Shown here: positions 43,238 through 52,046 of the stretch, in pieces
Layout of the letters: every line of letters begins with the position of its first letter
Position numbering within the stretch: position 1 is the first letter of the stretch
Source: JBKDZP01 sp047971315
GTDB lineage: Bacteria; Bacillota_I; Bacilli_A; RF39; UBA660
DNA length: 64,000 nucleotides
NCBI GenBank assembly: GCA_047971315.1
Contig: JBKDZP010000003.1
Coordinates: forward strand, 1-64,000
Direction: 5' to 3'
The notes under the pieces: model-generated
Told to the model about the DNA's origin: nothing
Database searches by the model: none
What the model saw: the letters and a program-made list of their open reading frames with translations, nothing else
Program-made: the position numbers and the translations under genes

Positions 43238-43840
43238 ATGAATATTTTATTTATAGTAGCAATGAATACAGAGGCAGATCCAATTATTAACCATTTTAAT
43301 TTAAATAAAGTTGATGAAATTTTTTTTAAAAATGAAAATATTAATTTATTAATTACTGGAGTATCTAGAAATAGTGTTGTATCATCACTACTTAACTTAA
43401 TTACAAATAATATTATTTATTTAGATACAACAATTTTTATAAATGTCGGATTAGTTGGAACAAATAACTTAAAAATTGGTGAGGTTGTTATGATTTCAAA
43501 ATCTTATGGTTACCATTTTGATTTAACTCCTTTTGGAGAAAGTTTATATCATAGTTCATTTTCACCATATGAATTAAATACTATTTCGAATATTGAAAAA
43601 TATGATTGTTATACTTCAGATGCTTTTGTTTTAAACACTACAATTACTGATAATGCCGTATTTGATATGGAATTAAACGCAATTACACCATTTGTTACAA
43701 ATAAGTTATACTCTGTTAAAATTGTTTCAGACACTTTATGTGCTGATAAATATCGTAATTTTAATTTTGAAGAAAGTTTTGAAAGATTATTTTTTATTTT
43801 AGATGAAATTGTAAAAGAAAATATTCTGATACAATATTAA
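43238..43840 (+). CDS. mtnN: MTA/SAH nucleosidase-like phosphorylase superfamily protein
   Basis: 200 residues (usual 230). N-terminal IVAMNTEADPII with the catalytic-type Glu region, VFINVGLVGTNNLKIGEVVM-like FINVGLVGTNNLKIGEV, and the final VSDTLCADKYRNFNFEESF containing the Asp that protonates the purine in this family. It cleaves 5'-methylthioadenosine and S-adenosylhomocysteine. The middle is divergent and short (YSVKIVSDTL lacks a clear ME(G)AA motif, having DMELNAI), so a different nucleoside substrate is possible. Confidence 0.75.
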   Translation: MNILFIVAMNTEADPIINHFNLNKVDEIFFKNENINLLITGVSRNSVVSSLLNLITNNIIYLDTTIFINVGLVGTNNLKIGEVVMISKSYGYHFDLTPFGESLYHSSFSPYELNTISNIEKYDCYTSDAFVLNTTITDNAVFDMELNAITPFVTNKLYSVKIVSDTLCADKYRNFNFEESFERLFFILDEIVKENILIQY

Positions 43841-43845
43841 GACTT

Positions 43846-44313
43846 ATGGATACCATGAATAAAATGAATTTTGAGTTAATAAAATTTAGTGATGTAGATT
43901 CTGAAAGTTTAAAAAAACAATTAGATAGCCTTAATTCATTACCTTTCAATAAAAATGATGCTAGTTTAATCTTACTTGAAAATCTACCAATTGGTGTAGT
44001 TAGTATTACAAAAATGCGTAATGGTGATTTAGATATTACATATGGAATATTTGAAGAATATAGAAATAAAAAATACGGTACAACTTTTTTAAACTATTTT
44101 GTGAATTTAATTTTTAATGATAATCCAGAACAAAATATAGTTACTTTAAACATATATTATACTAATCATTTTTCTATAAAAGTAGCTGTAAATAATAATT
44201 TTAAGATGGATTTTAGCGAAATTGAAAAACGAGAATATTATGGTGAAGGAAATGAATTAATTCCATTTTATAAAGAAAATCCAAGATTAATAAAAAAATT
44301 ATATAAAAAATGA
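43846..44313 (+). CDS. GNAT family N-acetyltransferase
   Basis: 155 residues. The acetyl-CoA loop is seen as YGIFEEYRNKKYGTTFLNYF near residue 65 (R-x-x-K/G-x-G/A type), followed by NIYYTNHFSIKVAVNNNFKM, the N/S-x-x-S-x-x-x-A-x-x-x-G/N-F ending of GNAT domains. The substrate is unknown. It lies five bases after the nucleosidase gene and nine before fhs, without a strong ribosome site, so translation may be coupled. Confidence 0.75.
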   Translation: MDTMNKMNFELIKFSDVDSESLKKQLDSLNSLPFNKNDASLILLENLPIGVVSITKMRNGDLDITYGIFEEYRNKKYGTTFLNYFVNLIFNDNPEQNIVTLNIYYTNHFSIKVAVNNNFKMDFSEIEKREYYGEGNELIPFYKENPRLIKKLYKK

Positions 44314-44322
44314 GGTGATTTA

Positions 44323-45942
44323 ATGTTAAGTGATTTAGAGATAAATAATGATGCAAAAAAATTAGATATTAAAAAAATTGCAACCAAATTAGGTCTAAAT
44401 GAAAATAATATTGAGTTATATGGTAATTATAAAGCTAAAGTTAATTTTAATGATTTCAAAAATAATGGAAAATTAATTCTAGTTACATCTATTAATCCTA
44501 CTCCGTATGGTGAGGGTAAAACTACAGTAACAATTGGGATTAATGATGCTTTAAGAAAATTAGGATTAAATAGTATTGCAGTATTAAGAGAACCATCTCT
44601 TGGTCCAGTATTTGGTTTAAAAGGTGGTGCTACTGGTGGAGGATATTCTCAAGTAGTACCTATGGAAGATATTAACCTCCATTTTACTGGAGATATACAT
44701 GCAATAACTAGCTGTAATAATTTATTATGTGCTTTAATTGACAATCATATTTATTGGGGAAATAAATTAAATATTGATCCTGATAATATTTTAGTTCATC
44801 GCTGTTTAGATATTAATGATAGATCGCTACGAAATATTAATATAGGAAGAAAAGAAAAATTTAATATTACAGCTGCAAGTGAGATAATGAGTATTTTTTG
44901 TTTAGCACAAGATTTTAATGATTTAAAAGTTAAATTAGAAAATATATTAATTGGTTTTGATTTTGATAAAAACCCTATCTTTGTTAAGCAATTAGAATGT
45001 GTTGATGCTTTAGCTATTTTACTAAAAGATGCTTTTAAACCTAATTTAGTGCAAAGTTTAGAAAATAACCCTATTTTAATTCACGGTGGACCATTTGCGA
45101 ATGTTGCTCATGGATGTAATAGTTTAGTTGCTACTAAGACAGCATTATCTTTATGCGATTATGTAATTACTGAAGCTGGATTTGGAGCTGATTTAGGATT
45201 TGAAAAATTTATTGACATAAAATGTAGAAATAATATTAAACCAAATTTAGTTATTTTAAACATTACATTAAAAGCTATTAAACATAATGGTTATTTAGAT
45301 AAAGAATTAATTAACTTACCTAATATTGAAGCATTAAAAAAAGGTATAATAAATTTAGAAACTCATATTGAAAATATTTCTAAATATAACTTACCTATTT
45401 TAGTTTCATTAAATAAGTATGAAACTGATACTTTAGAAGAAATTGAGTTTATAAAAAATGCAGTTTTAAGTAAAAATGTAGAATTTTATGTATGTGAAAG
45501 TTATTCTAAGGGTAGCTTAGGAGCAATTGATTTAGCTAATGCTATAATTAATAAAGTTGAAAACAATAATTTTAAGTTTTTATATGAACTAGATTTAACA
45601 ATTAAAGAAAAAACAGAAATAATTTGTAAAGAAATATATAGAGCAAAAGACATTATTTATTTTGATTCTGTTTTAGAAAAAATAGAATTATTTGAAAAAA
45701 ATGAATTAGGTAAACTACCTATTTGTATCTCTAAAACACCATATTCATTTAGTGATAATCCAAAAATACTTGGAAGTCCAAAAGACTATAAAATTACAGT
45801 AACCGATATTAATATTTATAATGGTGCTGGTTTTATAACTATACATTTAGGTAATGTAATAACTATTCCTGGTCTATCTAAAGAACCTGCAGCAATTAAT
45901 ATGACTATTGATAATAATATGAAAATACATGGATTATTTTAA
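44323..45942 (+). CDS. fhs: Formate--tetrahydrofolate ligase
   Basis: 539 residues (usual 555). It makes 10-formyl-THF from formate and ATP, supplying purine synthesis and the formyl donor used by Fmt in this window. The nucleotide motif TSINPTPYGEGKTTVTIGIN is near residue 52; VLREPSLGPVFGLKGGATGG, FTGDIHAITSCNNLL, IHGGPFANVAHGCNS, EAGFGADLGFEKF and KEPAAINM are canonical. AGGTGATTTA precedes the ATG. Confidence 0.96.
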   Translation: MLSDLEINNDAKKLDIKKIATKLGLNENNIELYGNYKAKVNFNDFKNNGKLILVTSINPTPYGEGKTTVTIGINDALRKLGLNSIAVLREPSLGPVFGLKGGATGGGYSQVVPMEDINLHFTGDIHAITSCNNLLCALIDNHIYWGNKLNIDPDNILVHRCLDINDRSLRNINIGRKEKFNITAASEIMSIFCLAQDFNDLKVKLENILIGFDFDKNPIFVKQLECVDALAILLKDAFKPNLVQSLENNPILIHGGPFANVAHGCNSLVATKTALSLCDYVITEAGFGADLGFEKFIDIKCRNNIKPNLVILNITLKAIKHNGYLDKELINLPNIEALKKGIINLETHIENISKYNLPILVSLNKYETDTLEEIEFIKNAVLSKNVEFYVCESYSKGSLGAIDLANAIINKVENNNFKFLYELDLTIKEKTEIICKEIYRAKDIIYFDSVLEKIELFEKNELGKLPICISKTPYSFSDNPKILGSPKDYKITVTDINIYNGAGFITIHLGNVITIPGLSKEPAAINMTIDNNMKIHGLF

Positions 45943-45980
45943 TTCATGTTTTTTATTATTACTTTTATTTTAAATCTATA

Positions 45981-46010
45981 AAATATCTATACTTAACAAA
46001 TTCATAAAAA
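45981..46010 (+). promoter_or_regulatory. Tentative sigma-E-like promoter upstream of the SpoVD-like PBP
   Basis: AAATATCT, 14 bases, CATAAAAA. This resembles the sporulation sigma-E pattern (ATATT, 14-15 bases, CATACAAT) at most positions and lies 55 bases before the start codon. In such AT-rich DNA chance matches are common. Confidence 0.25.
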
Positions 46011-46065
46011 TCATAATTATTAATATTTTTTTATTTAGGTAATATATTTTATTAGAGGTGAAATC

Positions 46066-47976
46066 ATGTTCCATAAAGAAATTCATATTAGAATTAAGAT
46101 TATTTTAACAGTTTTTATTATATTATTTTTAATTATATTATTAAAAGTTTTTTATATCCAAGTAATTCAATATAAAAAATTAAGTACATTAGCTTCAAAT
46201 TTATGGAATAGAAATCTTCCAATTGAAGCAGATCGAGGAAAAATATTTGATACCAATGGTATTACACTAGCTGGTTCTAAAACTACTACTTCACTAGTAT
46301 TAGTACCAAATCAGATAAAAAATAAAGAAGAAACAGCAACAAAATTAGCTGAAATATTAGGAGTTTCGACTGAAGATATGTTAGGACATGTTAGTAAGAA
46401 AACTTCAATTGAAAGAGTACATCCTGAAGGACGAAGACTTAATTACGAAATAGCTGATAAAATAGACTCCTTAAACTTAGATGGTGTATATTTAGTTAAA
46501 GAATCCGAAAGATTTTACCCATTTGATAAATTGCTTGCTCATACACTTGGTTTTGTTGGAATAGATAACCAAGGATTAAGTGGCTTAGAACTTATGTATG
46601 ATAGCTACCTAACAGGAGAATATGGTGCCATAAAATATACATCAGATGCGAAAGGAAATAAATTAGAATTAACTGAGATATATGAAGAACCACAAGATGG
46701 TATGAATATTACTTTAACAATTAATTATGAATTACAAAAAGTATTAGAACGAGAACTAGATAATGCTGTTAGTAAATATAATCCTGATCAGGCACTGGGT
46801 ATAGCTGTTAATCCAAAAACTGGTGAAATACTAGCGATTTCATCTCGACCTAATTTTTCAGCAAGTGATTATCAAAATTATACAGTTGAAGAAATAAACA
46901 GAAATCTACCTGTTTGGGCAACATATGAACCAGGTTCTACTTTTAAAATTATAACTTTAGCAGCTGCTTTAGAAGAAAAATTAATTGATTTAGAAAATGA
47001 TACTTATTATGATTCTGGGAGCATTACAGTTGAAAGTTCTAGGATAAAATGTTGGAAAGCTGGTGGTCATGGAGCTGAAACATTTATGCAAGTGGTGGAA
47101 AATTCATGTAATCCTGGATTTGTTATTTTAGGTCAAAAACTTGGAAGTGAACTATTATTTGATTATATTTCTAAATTTGGTTTTGGTGAGAAAACTGGAG
47201 TTGACTTAAATGGTGAAAGTGATGGTATACTTTTTAAATTAGAAAATGTAGGTCCAGTAGAACTGGCTACTACATCATTTGGGCAAGGAGTTAGTGTTAC
47301 CCCTATTCAACAAATTATGGCTGTATCTGCTGCTATAAACGGTGGTTATTTAAATAAACCATATATAGTTAAAAGTATAAATGAGCCAGAAACTAATAGT
47401 GTAATTAAACAAAATAATACAGTTTTAGTTAGAAAAGTAATCAGTGAAGATACTAGTAATAAAGTAAAATATGCCCTAGAGAATGTAGTTACAAATGGGA
47501 CTGGAAGAAATGCATTCATTGATGGTTATAGAGTTGGTGGTAAAACTGGGACTGCTCAAAAAGTTAGTAATGGTAAATATATGATTGGTAACTACATTGT
47601 ATCTTTTATAGGATTTATGCCAGCTAATGATCCACAAATTGTTGTTTATATAGCAATAGATAATGCTAAAGGTATAACTCAATATGGTGGTACAATAGCA
47701 GCTCCTATAGCAAGAAGTATACTAGAAGCATCCATTGATATTTTAGATATAAAAAAACCTGATGGTGCTAGTGAAAAAAAATACAATTATACTGATAAAA
47801 AATATGTTGAAGTTCCAAATATTGTTGGAATGACTTTAAAAGAAGCTAGTACTTTTTTAAAGAGTTTTAAAATAGAATATACTGGTAGTGGTAATTTAAT
47901 TACTTTTCAAAGTCCTAGTGCTGGAACTAGAATTTATGAAGGTGAAACTATTAAATTACTTTTAGATAAGGAATGA
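46066..47976 (+). CDS. spoVD: Class B penicillin-binding protein with one PASTA domain, SpoVD-like
   Basis: 636 residues (B. subtilis SpoVD 646). N-terminal transmembrane helix at about 9-29, dimerisation domain (EADRGKIFDTNGITLAG), then the transpeptidase domain with S291TFK294, S347CN349 and K493TG495, all intact. One PASTA domain ends the protein (YVEVPNIVGMTLKEASTFLK onward). Length, the single PASTA and the following mraY and ftsW/spoVE genes fit SpoVD, the cortex transpeptidase, while the two-PASTA protein at 53.3-55.5 kb fits PBP2B. A vegetative FtsI role cannot be excluded. GAGGTG precedes the ATG. Confidence 0.75.
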   Translation: MFHKEIHIRIKIILTVFIILFLIILLKVFYIQVIQYKKLSTLASNLWNRNLPIEADRGKIFDTNGITLAGSKTTTSLVLVPNQIKNKEETATKLAEILGVSTEDMLGHVSKKTSIERVHPEGRRLNYEIADKIDSLNLDGVYLVKESERFYPFDKLLAHTLGFVGIDNQGLSGLELMYDSYLTGEYGAIKYTSDAKGNKLELTEIYEEPQDGMNITLTINYELQKVLERELDNAVSKYNPDQALGIAVNPKTGEILAISSRPNFSASDYQNYTVEEINRNLPVWATYEPGSTFKIITLAAALEEKLIDLENDTYYDSGSITVESSRIKCWKAGGHGAETFMQVVENSCNPGFVILGQKLGSELLFDYISKFGFGEKTGVDLNGESDGILFKLENVGPVELATTSFGQGVSVTPIQQIMAVSAAINGGYLNKPYIVKSINEPETNSVIKQNNTVLVRKVISEDTSNKVKYALENVVTNGTGRNAFIDGYRVGGKTGTAQKVSNGKYMIGNYIVSFIGFMPANDPQIVVYIAIDNAKGITQYGGTIAAPIARSILEASIDILDIKKPDGASEKKYNYTDKKYVEVPNIVGMTLKEASTFLKSFKIEYTGSGNLITFQSPSAGTRIYEGETIKLLLDKE

Positions 47977-47980
47977 TATT

Positions 47981-48973
47981 ATGCTTTTACTAACAAAATC
48001 TGTATTGGCACTTATGATTGGATTTTTACTTTCTATAACTTTTGCACTTTTAATTATACCAATTTTTAGAAATTTAAAGACATCTCAACAATTAAGTATT
48101 TATTTGACTGATTTTCATAAAAGTAAAATAGGTACTCCTACTATGGGAGGATTAATTTTTATAATTCCAACAATTATTGCTTTATTAATTTTATATTTAA
48201 CAAACAAAATTAATATAAGTTATAATTTTATAATTATTATTTTTACATTTGTAGGTTATGCCTTAATTGGATTTATAGATGATTTTTTAATTATTAAAAA
48301 TCATAATAATAAAGGTTTAAGTGAAAAAGCAAAAATTTTATTACAAATTGGAATTGCTATTGTATTTTTTTATCTATTTATGGAAGCTGGTAATGAACCC
48401 CTACTTTGGATTCATAGTTTAGGTTTAAAATTAGATATAGGATTTTATTATGGATTGTTTATTTTATTTGTTTTAGTTGCTAGTAGTAATGCTGTTAATA
48501 TTACCGATGGCTTAGATGGACTTGCTGGTGGATTATCTGTAATAGCATTTTTTACGTTTGGTATTATATCTTTTGCTACTGGATGGTTAGATGGATATCA
48601 AGAAATTGCCTTATTTTGTTTTATTTTAGTTGGTTCTCTTTTAGGATTTTTAGTATTTAATGTTTCACCTGCTAAAATATTTATGGGTGATACTGGATCT
48701 CTTAGTTTAGGAGCTACTCTTGGTAGTATAGCTATTTTAACAAGGCATGAACTATTACTTATTTTAATTGGTATTGTATTTGTTATTGAAACTACTACTT
48801 GTCTTATTCAAAGATATTATTACAAATTGACTAAAAAAAGATTTTTTCCAATGACTCCAATACATCATACTTTTGAAAAATTAGGTTGGAAAGAACAAAA
48901 TATAGTTAAGTTATTTTGGATAGTCGGCTTACTTGGTTCAATGTTTGCAATAATATATGGAGTGTGGATATGA
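47981..48973 (+). CDS. mraY: Phospho-MurNAc-pentapeptide transferase MraY
   Basis: 330 residues with about ten transmembrane helices. It makes lipid I. Motifs: KSKIGTPTMGGLIF, GFIDDFLIIKNHNNKGLS, ITDGLDGLAGG, FMGDTGSLSLGA and the C-terminal MTPIHHTFEKLGWKE. It lies five bases after the PBP gene and overlaps ftsW/spoVE by four bases (ATGA). Confidence 0.96.
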   Translation: MLLLTKSVLALMIGFLLSITFALLIIPIFRNLKTSQQLSIYLTDFHKSKIGTPTMGGLIFIIPTIIALLILYLTNKINISYNFIIIIFTFVGYALIGFIDDFLIIKNHNNKGLSEKAKILLQIGIAIVFFYLFMEAGNEPLLWIHSLGLKLDIGFYYGLFILFVLVASSNAVNITDGLDGLAGGLSVIAFFTFGIISFATGWLDGYQEIALFCFILVGSLLGFLVFNVSPAKIFMGDTGSLSLGATLGSIAILTRHELLLILIGIVFVIETTTCLIQRYYYKLTKKRFFPMTPIHHTFEKLGWKEQNIVKLFWIVGLLGSMFAIIYGVWI

Positions 48974-50058
48974 GAAAATTCGACATTTTATTATTTCTAA
49001 GTGTTATTTTAATATATATATTTGGAATAATAATGATTTATTCAGCATCTTATGTTTGGTCTATATATAAATTTGATGATGCATTTCATTTTGTTAAAAA
49101 TCAATTTATATTTTTTATATTTGGTTTAATTATATTATTCATAATTAGTAAAATTAATTATTTAAATTATTATAATAAAGCAAATATTATATTATTATCT
49201 ACACTTATTCTTTTAGTATTAGTTATTATTCCAGGTATTGGAACTGTTCGAAATGGAAGCCGTAGTTGGTTTGGACTTGGTACTTTTGGTATTCAACCTA
49301 GTGAAGCTTGTAAAGCAGCAATTATTATTTTTACTTCTAAGTATTTAACTAACAAAGAAAAAGATTTAAAAAAAATAAAAAAAGGTGTTCTTCCTATTTT
49401 TATGATTATAATGTTTGCTTTTGGATTAATATTATTACAACCTGATTTTGGTACTGGAATGATTTTAGTAGTTAGTGCTATTGGTTTATTATTTGTTGGC
49501 GGAGTTAGTTTAAAATTTTTTTTAAATTTAGGGATTTTAGGATTAATTGGAATTACCTTTTTAATTATTATTGCACCATATAGACTAGCTAGAATTTTAT
49601 CATTTATTAATCCTTGGAGTGATCCTTTAGGTAGTGGTTTTCAAATCATACAGTCATTATATGCAATAGGTCCTGGTGGTTTATTTGGTTATGGATTTTT
49701 AAATTCTAGACAAAAGCATTTTTATTTACCAGAACCACAAACTGATTTTATTTTTGCTATTATTAGTGAAGAATTTGGATTTATGGGAATATTAGTTATT
49801 TCAAGTTTATTTTTGGTAATAATTACTAGAGGTTTTAAAATAGCTCATAATTGTCAAAATAAATTTGGTAAGTATTTAGCTTTTGGATTAACTTTTCAAA
49901 TTGCATTTCAAACAGTTCTTAATTTAATGGTTGTTGTTGGTTTAATTCCTGTTACTGGTGTTACACTACCATTCTTATCATATGGAGGTTCAAGTTTACT
50001 TATTACACTAGCTGAAATTGGAATTATTTTAAATATAAGTAGATTCAATAATATTTAA
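48970..50058 (+). CDS. ftsW: FtsW/SpoVE-type SEDS peptidoglycan glycosyltransferase
   Basis: 362 residues from ATG 48970, which overlaps the mraY TGA (ATGA); a longer frame begins inside mraY. About ten transmembrane helices. SEDS motifs: MIYSASYVWSIYKF, NGSRSWFGLGTFGIQPSEAC, LQPDFGTGMI, GGLFGYGFLNSRQKHFYLPE with PQTDFIFAIISEEFGF and a final LPFLSYGGSSLL. It polymerises glycan with its partner class B PBP. Beside the SpoVD-like gene it may be SpoVE, but no second SEDS gene is in the window to compare. Confidence 0.93.
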   Translation: MRKFDILLFLSVILIYIFGIIMIYSASYVWSIYKFDDAFHFVKNQFIFFIFGLIILFIISKINYLNYYNKANIILLSTLILLVLVIIPGIGTVRNGSRSWFGLGTFGIQPSEACKAAIIIFTSKYLTNKEKDLKKIKKGVLPIFMIIMFAFGLILLQPDFGTGMILVVSAIGLLFVGGVSLKFFLNLGILGLIGITFLIIIAPYRLARILSFINPWSDPLGSGFQIIQSLYAIGPGGLFGYGFLNSRQKHFYLPEPQTDFIFAIISEEFGFMGILVISSLFLVIITRGFKIAHNCQNKFGKYLAFGLTFQIAFQTVLNLMVVVGLIPVTGVTLPFLSYGGSSLLITLAEIGIILNISRFNNI

Positions 50059-50101
50059 ATTTGTAATAATATTTTTTTTACAACTATTTATATAATACAT
50101 T

Positions 50102-50150
50102 AAAAAACTCTCTCAACTTTCTATGTTAAACATAGTTAAATTGAAAGAGT
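50102..50150 (-). terminator. Nested hairpin terminator of the pilin-like gene
   Basis: Minus strand: an outer stem (ACTCTTTCAA with TTGAGAGAGT) encloses an inner stem CTATG-TTTAA-CATAG and ends in TTTTTT. It faces the ftsW/spoVE end and may serve both genes. Confidence 0.65.
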
Positions 50151-50198
50151 CTAATATTTAATATCTATTTTAGCTTGGAAGAAATAATTTTTAAATAA

Positions 50199-51860
50199 TT
50201 ATTTAATAACTGAAACAATAGCACGAAACGAACTGACGCTATTTGCTCCACCATATGTGTCACTAAATGCTCCTAACCCAGCAATCGAAGAGTAATCGAA
50301 CCTAGTCCCACGTTCGAACCATGGACCATAATAAGAAGGTAAGTAACTTGTTTCAGTATTCCATCCTCCTGCGGGTCTACTACTCCATTCAGTTCCATTA
50401 TATTGATTTGCTCCTTTACTTGTTTCATATATTCCATCTCCATATACTGTTAAATCATAATCCATTCCTATATTATTTAACATATCATTTGATGATGTTG
50501 TATATTTTGTAATATGTGAATCTGTCAATGCATTAAATTCATTAGTTGTGAATCCACTGCTCGATATTATGTTATTGTATACTGCCATTATTTTTTCAGA
50601 TGAACCTCCACTCATATCATAAACTCCTGTAATATTCCATGTTGTACTTGCTCTAACTCCATTACTAGAATTATATGGATTAGTACAAGTTGCTGATGTT
50701 GATGTTCCTGCACTGGCTGTTGATCCTGCACATCCAGTTATATAATTTTGATTATTATTTATATATACTTCATTTGTATTTGCTCCATAATCAGATAGAG
50801 TTAAATAGTAAATTGCCCCCAATTCCAAATTTGTTTCCATATGAGTATCAACACTAGATTCTTCCCATCCATAAACTGTATTTTTTTTCATTGCTAAAGC
50901 GGCTTTATATGCAGTTGATATATTTATACATCTCCATGAAGTTGCATTTGGTAAACTTTGAATTGTCTTAGTTGATACATTATCTCCTTCTATTGGACAT
51001 GACCAATTTGTTATATATTCATTTTCTACACCTTCTAAAGCTGTAGATTCAAATTTTGCTACCCAAAATCCTAACTCATTTAAATCATTTTGAAATACTG
51101 GATGTACAAAGTAATTAGTTGATGTATCAATTGTGCCTGCTATATATCCACTTGATAATAGATTTGTTCCATCTACTGCTATATCCGATGTTCCAACTAA
51201 AAATTTAACATCTATAGAACCAGCATCTGAACTATGGTATCCACTTGTTATTTTATATGCATATCTTGGTATCCATACCCAATATGATCCATCCGCTGTT
51301 TTCGCATTTGCCCATAGTTTATTATCATAATCATACCATTCCAAGTCTTCTTCTGTAGTTACTGTTTCTACTCCATCTACCCATTTAATTGGTGTCATTC
51401 CTGTTGCTAATACTGGTGCATTTACTTTTTTTTGAATACTGTAACCTATTGTTGATAAATTAGTGTCTATTTCATCACAAGTATTTAAACTATCTATACT
51501 TGCATTACTAAATGTATAATCTACTTTATAATTATTTATACAAACTGAAGCTAATGTAACTTCACCTGATTCATTTACTACTACTACACCACTAGTTGGT
51601 GCTTCACCTTTTAGTGATACTAAATTATTCATTTCTTCTACTAAATAAGTTCCATTAATTAAATCTTTACTGCTATCTAATTGTGAAACCATTGCATACT
51701 TTTCTATTGTATCTACATAACCTAGTACACTAGATTTAGCTGCTCCTTGTTTGGCTGTCTCAATTACTCCTAAAATAATTGGTGTTGAAATTACTGCTAT
51801 TACTGCTAATACTACTATTACTGCTAATAATTCTACTAATGTAAATCCTTTATTTTTCAA
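50199..51860 (-). CDS. Type IV pilin-like protein with a C-terminal FGE/C-type-lectin-like domain
   Basis: 553 residues, TTG start. The leader KNKGFTLVELLAVIVVLAVI gives a prepilin cleavage site after Gly5 with Glu at +5 and a long hydrophobic helix. After about 100 residues of pilin-like region there is a large Tyr/Asn/Ser/Gly-rich domain: WVWIPRYAYKI, LGFWVAKFEST, SWRCINISTAYKAALAM, GVYDMSGGS and the ending FERGTRFDYSSIAGLGAFSD with SFRAIVSVIK, as in formylglycine-generating-enzyme-like or C-type-lectin-like folds. Surface-exposed binding is inferred. No prepilin peptidase or pilus motor is in the window. Confidence 0.75.
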   Translation of the reverse strand: MKNKGFTLVELLAVIVVLAVIAVISTPIILGVIETAKQGAAKSSVLGYVDTIEKYAMVSQLDSSKDLINGTYLVEEMNNLVSLKGEAPTSGVVVVNESGEVTLASVCINNYKVDYTFSNASIDSLNTCDEIDTNLSTIGYSIQKKVNAPVLATGMTPIKWVDGVETVTTEEDLEWYDYDNKLWANAKTADGSYWVWIPRYAYKITSGYHSSDAGSIDVKFLVGTSDIAVDGTNLLSSGYIAGTIDTSTNYFVHPVFQNDLNELGFWVAKFESTALEGVENEYITNWSCPIEGDNVSTKTIQSLPNATSWRCINISTAYKAALAMKKNTVYGWEESSVDTHMETNLELGAIYYLTLSDYGANTNEVYINNNQNYITGCAGSTASAGTSTSATCTNPYNSSNGVRASTTWNITGVYDMSGGSSEKIMAVYNNIISSSGFTTNEFNALTDSHITKYTTSSNDMLNNIGMDYDLTVYGDGIYETSKGANQYNGTEWSSRPAGGWNTETSYLPSYYGPWFERGTRFDYSSIAGLGAFSDTYGGANSVSSFRAIVSVIK

Positions 51861-51883
51861 TCAAACCATCCTATCTAAATAAA

Positions 51884-51912
51884 ATTATAAACTTCTTTAA
51901 CCCAAATATCAA
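51884..51912 (-). promoter_or_regulatory. Promoter of the 553-residue pilin-like gene
   Basis: Minus strand: TTGATA, 17 bases, TATAAT, 24 bases before the TTG start. The strong promoter suggests high expression. Confidence 0.7.
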
Positions 51913-52002
51913 GATTTTTTTATCAAAATTTGTAATTTATTGTAGACAAATATTACTTTATTACATTAAAAATATTAATTATTTAACATGTATTTTAATT
52001 TT
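51913..52002. other. Short A/T-rich gap with no recognised feature
   Basis: Between the pilin promoter and the next terminator I see only low-complexity A/T sequence, without ORF or stable structure. Confidence 0.4.
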
Positions 52003-52026
52003 AAAAAAAGCACCTTCAAATGCTTT
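52003..52026 (-). terminator. Terminator after the 395-residue pilin-like gene
   Basis: Minus strand: AAGCA-TTTGAAGG-TGCTT followed by seven Ts. Confidence 0.65.
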
Positions 52027-52046
52027 TTAAATTTTATTATCTAAAT

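Noticed and set aside
43238..43840. Broken nucleosidase gene, because it is 30 residues shorter than usual
   Set aside because: The frame is intact with a strong promoter, ribosome site and a preserved catalytic Asp region; divergence is more likely than decay.
45943..46065. Small RNA or ORF in the gap after fhs
   Set aside because: Only A/T-rich sequence with a weak promoter candidate; no stable hairpin or ORF with a ribosome site.
50199..51860. Diversity-generating retroelement
   Set aside because: The C-terminal fold resembles DGR targets, but no reverse transcriptase, template repeat or IMH-like element is present in the window.
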